Assembly (NCBI RefSeq): GCF_000003605.2
Contig: NW_003131353.1
Coordinates: 145,136-155,989, forward strand
Origin: Saccoglossus kowalevskii
Lineage: Eukaryota; Hemichordata; Enteropneusta; Harrimaniidae
Direction: 5' to 3'
Length of the DNA stretch: 10,854 bases
Part shown: one piece after another, positions 6,900-10,854 of the stretch
How the letters are laid out: the number at the start of each line of letters is the position of its first letter
Numbering within the stretch: position 1 is the stretch's first letter
The notes under the pieces: model-generated
Told to the model about the DNA's origin: nothing
The model's input: only the letters and a program-made list of their open reading frames with translations
Database searches by the model: none
Position numbers and translations under genes: made by a program

Positions 6900-7033
6900 C
6901 TAACAAAACATTGCAATGATACAGAAATGTCCTTGCTTGCTCCTCTCTACACAGTAGGGGTTAGCTTTAACCAATCTCTCGTATAGCTGTGTAAACGTCA
7001 TATCTCCCTGGACGACGTCAATTGCGTACCAGT
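6900..7033 (-). CDS. Candidate minus-strand exon, possibly terminal, not recognised
   Basis: The complement is open from 7046 to TAG at 6900-6902 and reads DWYAIDVVQGDMTFTQLYER, LVKANPYCVERSKQGHF and a few hydrophobic residues. It is the most protein-like unassigned frame in the window. I start it at 7033 after a TTGTTGTAG acceptor (AG at 7035-7034); sequence further upstream is A-rich and has no pyrimidine tract. Downstream lies a 3'-UTR-like stretch with AATAAA at 6699-6704. Alternatively the exon ends at a GTAGAG or GTTAGT donor before the stop. I cannot name the protein, and no neighbour points to a function. Confidence 0.35.
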
Positions 7034-7240
7034 CTACAACAATCCCTCAGTTTTTTTTCTGAACTTTTATGCTCACGTATTCCCGGCAACGCAATACGCA
7101 TGTGCAGAAGATCATTTACGACAAAATTGGCACGTTTTAAGATAGTCCAAAAAGAGTTTTACAACAAGCCGGCGCTTTGCGACAATATGAGTCTGCAAGT
7201 TCCGGACAGAAAACCGATCTGTGGAAGCTCGTCGTCGGAG

Positions 7241-7317
7241 ATTTTTTTTTTTTTTGAAAACAGGCGAAAACTAATGCGCGCGTGGATGTCATCCATAAAA
7301 TTAAATCGGTGTGGCCT
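7241..7317 (-). repeat. Inverted partner of the 6538 repeat
   Basis: A T13-14 run (around 7242-7255) is followed by AAAACTAATGCG (7267-7278) and the complement of GGATGACATCC...GGCCACAC (about 7283-7315). The 33-base block is inverted relative to 6540-6572, but AAAACTAATGCG has the same orientation in both places. Confidence 0.55.
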
Positions 7318-7329
7318 AAATCATTGCCA

Positions 7330-7594
7330 TAATTATCCAATCTTAAGTTAAGTCAACAAAGATTCCATAACATCAGCTTTTTTAACTGCTTATATATTTT
7401 TCTGACCAAGTGATGTATCCCACACAGCTAACGCAAATTGGATTGTCTGTGGAATAATGTCACTTATCGGTAAAGTTCATTTCTGAACAAGTTGAAGAAA
7501 CCATGTTATTGCAGATAAAGAATTTGGATGTTTTAATTATTGTGCTCAATAAAACCACAGATGTAACATTGAGCAACTCGCATTGAAGTACTTA
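7330..7594. other. No gene seen
   Basis: AT-rich sequence ahead of the candidate exon at 7596, with an AATAAAA at about 7547 on the + strand. No open frame or repeat edge that I can support. Confidence 0.4.
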
Positions 7595-7595
7595 G

Positions 7596-7859
7596 GTATT
7601 AATTGACGATACTGACAATGTGTCAGTTTACTTTGTGAAGCTCATTGAACCGTTTAAATCGAATGACAAAATTGCACCTGCCTCTTTGAATACAGCGAAT
7701 ATCACAAGACACATAATGTCACAAACAATAAATTTAAATTCAGCAAACAATGTGGTATTCATACCACTATCAGCTATGACGGAGAAACACAATGGTGTAG
7801 TTAAGTGTCTGTGTTTTGATATTGGAGATTCAGGCCACTTTCTGTCATGTGAAGTGTGA
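7596..7859 (+). CDS. Candidate terminal exon, not recognised
   Basis: After an AG at 7594-7595 (GAAGTACTTAG) the frame is open for 87 codons to TGA 7857-7859. It reads VLIDDTDNVSVYFVKLIEPF, KSNDKIAPASLNTANITR and, near the end, NGVVKCLCFDIGDSGHFLSC. An AATAAA follows at 7892-7897, as expected for a last exon. Charged and hydrophobic residues are mixed as in a folded protein. Against it: the acceptor has little pyrimidine, the complement is open for 78 codons too, and I recognise no family. It could pair with the 2619 exon, but nothing in the sequence proves this. Confidence 0.3.
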   Translation, partial: VLIDDTDNVSVYFVKLIEPFKSNDKIAPASLNTANITRHIMSQTINLNSANNVVFIPLSAMTEKHNGVVKCLCFDIGDSGHFLSCEV

Positions 7860-7891
7860 CACAAAACTTATGTTCATTGACATTCTGTGTA

Positions 7892-7897
7892 AATAAA
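7892..7897 (+). terminator. Candidate AATAAA polyadenylation signal
   Basis: Lies 33 bases after the TGA of the 7596-7859 frame, and 41 bases before the hairpin-headed repeat at 7938. Confidence 0.3.
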
Positions 7898-7937
7898 TGA
7901 TGTAGATTTCGTATGAAACATAGTATAGATTGTATTT

Positions 7938-8696
7938 AGGGGTCCTTAGGGCAAGGCCCCTATTATTATCGTTCTTTCTTCTGTAACTTTTTTCGTCTAG
8001 TCGTTAGAGAAAACCGCTGAACAGAATGGTCTGAAATGCTCTATACTGATAGTCCCTAATGTGAACTGGTGCACCTAACTTTCAGAATAAAATTTTGATT
8101 ATTCACATGGTTTGGCCGCCATCTTGGGTTTTGTGAGAACAGGAAATGGGCAATTACATGTGTGGTATTGGTCTGATTGGAGTGAAAATTTGTATGTACT
8201 TGCTACTCCTGGCGCCCATGGGGTGGGGGTTTCTCACCTCATTAATATGCATAACCTTTACATATCAAACACTTTTGCAATTAGGAAGATGAAAGCTACA
8301 TTATTAAGATGATGTTAAACAAGAGCTCTCACTAAAATAACAGATGACCGTATATGGTCACATGAACTTATTAATATGCATAACTGTCATATCTGAAACA
8401 CTGGACATTCAACTAGTGCCATAATGAAGTAATCAAACAAAGGATGTAACTAACATAAAAGAATACCATATACTAGTATGACATTGTAACCTCATTAATA
8501 TGCATAAGCACATGGCTCTTTATATATTCTAAAAACTATATCTCGGTAACCAAACAAGGTAAATAGAAGGAACGAGGGGCACGTCAACCTCATTGTACAA
8601 AGTACATATCATTCAAAGTACCTTAATGGCAACCCAGTGACCACTTTAATTATGGATTTTGTCTGATAGCTTGGGCCCTGTGACGCTGCTTGCAGC
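7938..8696 (+). mobile_element. Hairpin-headed repeat family B
   Basis: The 5' end is a bulged stem-loop: AGGGG, one unpaired T, CCTT, loop AGGGC, AAGG, CCCCT (7938-7961). ATTATTATCG and a TTCTTTCTTCTG run follow. The body has three copies of CTYATTAATATGCATAA (8237-8254, 8367-8384, 8490-8507). The proposed 3' end is a stem-loop GCTGC-TT-GCAGC (8685-8696). The stretch GCTGCTTG there also occurs at the 3' end of family A. No credible ORF; the open frame 8112-8312 lies wholly inside. Ends are inferred from the hairpins, not from target duplications. Confidence 0.55.
8237..8507 (+). repeat. Three spaced direct repeats CTYATTAATATGCATAA
   Basis: Copies at 8237-8254, 8367-8384 and 8490-8507 are spaced 130 and 123 bases apart. 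The first two are followed by similar words (CATATCAAACAC and CATATCTGAAACAC), so the unit is a decayed tandem repeat of about 125 bases. The core ATTAATATGCATAA resembles POU/homeodomain sites; binding is not shown. Confidence 0.65.
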
Positions 8697-8699
8697 TTT

Positions 8700-9074
8700 A
8701 ATTTTATAATTATTCTTGTGAAATGCATCCGTTACAAGTAACTTTGTTCATCTATTTCAACATCCTGACATTTTTAGCAAGGCGATGATCTGTCTGTTCA
8801 TTTTGAAAAGTGCAACTCGGTAAAAATAATTCTGAACCAATAACACAGATACAGATTTCAATGACTTTGAATGACCAGGGTAGAATTTCTGTTCAACATG
8901 AATAATTTGAACCTTTGTGGATATCATTTTGTTTTTCACCATCTGATTCAAAGTGGCTGATTAGTCGCCAATTTTGTTTCAATGAATGCAGTTCATGAAC
9001 CATATCTTTGACAGTTCATGATCAACTTGTTACGTTTCTTGAGCTTGGTAACTCCTGGAAACCAATTAATGCAA
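8700..9074 (+). other. Intron sequence upstream of the SDE2 exon, no exon seen
   Basis: No second SDE2 exon was found here, in particular no GGKGGFGSMLR-type segment, which should precede the 9092 exon in the protein. The open frame on the complement of 8757-8951 has no coding character. Confidence 0.5.
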
Positions 9075-9091
9075 TTACTTGTTTTCTGTAG

Positions 9092-9261
9092 ATTAGCTGA
9101 ATGGTTGAGCAAACAAGCTGACAAAGAAAGAGAAAGAGAAGAAAAAAAGAGGGCAAAGTTGGAAAAACTTGCATCAGATCCAAAACATTATTTTGATGAC
9201 CCTAAATACCATGAACAAAAGCAAACTATAATGGAGAACATTGATGATGCTTTGACACAAG
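9092..9261 (+). CDS. SDE2: SDE2 internal exon (spliceosome/genome-stability factor)
   Basis: The exon is flanked by a pyrimidine-rich acceptor (TTACTTGTTTTCTGTAG, AG at 9090-9091) and a donor CAAG|GTATAC (GT at 9262-9263). It reads LAEWLSKQADKEREREEK, then RAKLEKLASDPKHYFDDP and KYHEQKQTIMENIDDALTQG. AEW-x-x-x-QA, the charged E/K/R helix, PKH-x-F and a Y-x-Q-x-x-x-x-x-x-x-x-x-D-x-L-x-x-G end match the segment that follows the GG~KGG cleavage site and the conserved globular region of animal SDE2. SDE2 is made as a ubiquitin-fold precursor, cut after Gly-Gly, and the C-terminal product works in pre-mRNA splicing and at replication forks in the nucleus. The exon begins with the third base of a codon and ends with the first base of a Gly codon. 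The N-terminal ubiquitin fold is not in the window. The exon's last 16 bases were copied into the array downstream. Confidence 0.85.
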
Positions 9262-9518
9262 GTATACAGTGCAATACATGTATATATTTGGGTACAATGC
9301 TAGTGATGCTTTGACACAGTGCAATACATGTATATATTTGGGTACAATGCTAGTGGTGCTTTGACACAGTGCAATGCATGTATATATTTGGGTACAATGC
9401 TAGTGGTGCTTTGACACAGTGCAATACATGTATATATTTGGGTACAATGCTAGTGATGCTTTGACACAGTGCAATGCATGTATATATTTGGGTACAATAC
9501 TAGTGATGCTTTGACACA
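9246..9518 (+). repeat. Tandem array of about 50 bp units carrying the SDE2 exon end
   Basis: Unit 1 (9246-9304, 59 bp) spans the exon end and donor. Units 2-5 (9305-9354, 9355-9404, 9405-9454, 9455-9504) are 50 bp each and lack 9 bases (equivalent to 9258-9266) that contain the splice donor. A final 14-base piece GATGCTTTGACACA (9505-9518) closes the array. Units differ by single bases (GAT/GGT, ATACATG/ATGCATG, one AATAC for AATGC). The deletion is flanked by ACA on both sides, as expected for slippage or microhomology repair. The frame of the exon does not continue through it: a stop follows in the second unit. Confidence 0.95.
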
Positions 9519-9598
9519 ATTTTGTGACAATATCTTCAAATCTCTAATTGAATCCCGTGTGCAAAGCACAAAAGACAGTCTTTGCAGCTACCCTGTCT

Positions 9599-9917
9599 GA
9601 TTGCTTTTATATTTCATATATAGGTACTACATGTGGACCTCTTTCAGATTTGTTAATTACGTGGTGATATCTTCAATTATCTAATTTTGATGATTATTTC
9701 TGTCATTTTTGGTGAAAAGTTATATTTTTGAATTCTTGTTGAAAACAGCAAGTCCCATTGCTTTGATACTATACATTTTGTTCATTTTCTAATGATTCCC
9801 TCTGTTCTGTAATTGCAATGTGCATTGCTAACAGGGGAGCTATTTCTGCCGACAGGCTGCTTGTTGAATTCTTGTTGAAAACAGTCTTATTGCTTTGATA
9901 CTATACATATTGTTCAT
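9599..9917 (+). mobile_element. 5'-truncated copy of repeat family A
   Basis: TATATAGGTACTACATGTGG, CTCTTTCAGATTTGTT, GATATCTTCAATT and, at the end, GTGCATTGCTAACAGGGGAG and CAGGCTGCTTGTTG match 5175-5292 and flanking unit sequence in the same order. The 5' hairpin is missing. GAATTCTTGTTGAAAACAG with TTGCTTTGATACTATACAT occurs twice (from 9730 and from 9866), a further local duplication. The copy ends exactly where the family C hairpin starts. Confidence 0.65.
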
Positions 9918-9918
9918 T

Positions 9919-10179
9919 AGTCCCCGTTCAGGCACAGCCTGAAAAGGGGACTTTATAATTCAGGTTTTGTCCGTTTTCCGTCTCCAACATTTTCTTAGAA
10001 ATTCTACAGCAGGTATCAGTGAAACTTGGCAGGTTGATGAACAAGTGTCTTCCGGGTATGCACGTAATTTTTTTTCCAGATCTGAAAATCCCAAGTGGGT
10101 CTTTTTCACGATTTTTATCAAAAATTACCTCTCCCGGCAACATTGACAGAACCTCTGCGCATGCTCAGAATAAATTAAT
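9919..10179 (+). mobile_element. Hairpin-headed repeat family C (3' end unresolved)
   Basis: The 5' end is a strong stem-loop: GTCCCC (9920-9925), g, TTCAGGC, loop ACA, GCCTGAA, aa, GGGGAC (9946-9951). TTTATAATTCAGG and TTTTGTCCGTTTTCCGTC follow, like the TCCGTC run of family A. The right limit given is only where the MITE begins; the family body may resume after 10396. The open frames on both strands here have no coding character. Confidence 0.6.
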
Positions 10180-10396
10180 TACTGTAAAATACTTTATTTT
10201 TGCTTGCAACATTTTTTCGCTATTTTCGCTGAAGGAATGTTTCAGTTAAAATAAAATCCAGCGAATATTCCCTTTTTCCACTATTTTACACTCAAACTTG
10301 TCAAAAATCAATGAAAATAAATTCAATACAAAAAACAGCCAGAAAAAGTCTTTTCAGCGAATGATAATTCCAGCTGAAATAAAATATTTTACAGTA
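10180..10396. mobile_element. MITE with TA target duplication and about 18 bp TIRs
   Basis: CTGTAAAATACTTTATTT (10182-10199) is inverted at 10377-10394 (AAATAAAATATTTTACAG) with one mismatch, and TA flanks both sides (10180-10181, 10395-10396). TA duplication and a body of about 213 bp with no ORF fit a Tc1/mariner-type MITE. TTTCGCTGAA-type words inside recur in inverted form near the other end, so the inverted repeat probably extends imperfectly inward. Confidence 0.75.
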
Positions 10397-10499
10397 GATC
10401 TGTGAGTAACGCTACAGCACGTGATTTCTCCATTGCGTGCAATTTATCATAGTACTGTTTATACATGTATTCTGTTCGGCTCAGTGGTCTCATTCAGTA

Positions 10500-10520
10500 G
10501 TTACTAGAAGAACTAGTAAC
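10500..10520. repeat. Perfect inverted repeat GTTACTAG-aagaa-CTAGTAAC
   Basis: Two 8-base arms pair around a 5-base loop. No neighbouring feature explains it. Confidence 0.7.
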
Positions 10521-10636
10521 CTTATTTGATTTCAAAAACTTCAAGAAGGCGGCATAAGAGACATGTTTGCAAAGGTAAGTTCTCCAGTTTCTACAAAATT
10601 GAATGTATTTTGGGGTACGATTGGTGTACATTCCGT

Positions 10637-10664
10637 TACGTACGTACGTACGTACGTACGTACG
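10637..10664. repeat. (TACG)7 self-complementary microsatellite
   Basis: Seven exact TACG units. Each contains CpG, and the whole run is its own complement, so it can fold back as a cruciform and is a dense CpG cluster in an AT-rich region. Confidence 0.95.
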
Positions 10665-10854
10665 GACGTGAATATTATGATGATTGCTAGCTTGTGAAAA
10701 GCCAAAAAAGCAAACAATTGTCTCCAATCTACGAAACTAGTTTGTAAATTGTATACCCTGTCAAATTATAATATTGTACACGGACAATTAATTCATGGGG
10801 ACATATTTATCAAGTAAATCGTTATCCGGTCTTTTGCTTGTGTCGCGATTTCGA

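Larger units (their letters stand above)
10397..10854. other. No gene seen; short palindrome and simple repeat
   Basis: Apart from the inverted repeat at 10500-10520 and the TACG run at 10637-10664, I find no exon or repeat edge. The open frame on the complement of 10494-10727 reads through the TACG run (as repeated T-Y-V-R) and is not credible. Confidence 0.5.

Noticed and set aside
7078-7115. CCCGGCAAC...CGCATGTGCAGAA resembles CCCGGCAAC...GCGCATGCTCAGAA at 10133-10169 and NRF1-like promoter words.
   Set aside because: The shared words are separated by different spacers, and there is no adjoining start codon or other promoter evidence.
7022-7351. Open frame of 109 codons on the + strand.
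   Set aside because: It overlaps the better minus-strand frame at 6900-7046, crosses a poly(T) run and the inverted repeat at 7241-7317, and encodes no recognisable domain.
9018-9314. Open frame running from ATG 9018 through the SDE2 exon into the array.
   Set aside because: The parts before 9092 and after 9261 are intron. The real exon is set by the acceptor and donor.
9560-9586. Inverted words TGCAAAG/CTTTGCA after the array.
   Set aside because: Seven-base arms with a 13-base loop are expected by chance in sequence of this composition.

Overview
The window looks like an AT-rich, repeat-dense piece of a marine invertebrate genome (metazoan nuclear DNA). The evidence is spliced-gene architecture (a pyrimidine-rich 3' splice site, a phase-consistent exon and a GT donor), vertebrate-like polyadenylation signals, many acatgta words, and relics of DNA transposons and of a non-LTR retrotransposon carrying a 2A-type motif. 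A hemichordate, amphioxus, mollusc or similar animal would fit. The species cannot be fixed from the sequence.

The one exon I recognise with good confidence is at 9092-9261 (+). It is an internal exon of SDE2, the conserved ubiquitin-fold precursor protein involved in splicing and genome stability. Its 3' end has been copied into a tandem array of about 50 bp units (9246-9518) that repeats the exon tail without its splice donor. I found no other SDE2 exon in the window. If the gene is intact, its N-terminal exons lie upstream and the rest lies downstream.

Layout. 1-1063: a DNA element with 20 bp terminal inverted repeats and a probable TTAA target duplication. 1064-1645: a collapsed non-LTR retrotransposon, in which a DVETNPGP (2A) head is joined directly to the C-terminal tail of the reverse transcriptase, with the endonuclease/RT core missing. 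2430-2618: a candidate promoter with CCAAT and ETS-like words, followed by ATGGCGG at 2619. 2917-3608: dispersed CCTGG/CCGGATA motifs and a repeat that recurs inverted at 6070-6220. 3896-4290 (-): a broken HIRAN-domain gene. 4476-4614 (+): a possible broken acidic reading frame. 4612-5292: a hairpin-headed repeat, internally duplicated. 5859-7046 (-): three short protein-like segments, one with a downstream polyadenylation signal. 7596-7859 (+): a possible terminal exon. 7938-8696: a second hairpin-headed repeat. 9092-9518: SDE2 exon and array. 9599-9917: a relic of the first hairpin-headed family. 9919 onward: a third hairpin-headed repeat with a TA-flanked MITE at 10180-10396.

The most interesting signals are the 2A/RT-tail remnant, the exon-seeded tandem array, and three otherwise unrelated repeats that share one 5' design (a bulged stem-loop followed by a pyrimidine-rich run). 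Two of these also share a GCTGCTTG 3' end. Most of the window reads as introns and intergenic mobile DNA, and the unrecognised coding calls should be treated as hypotheses.
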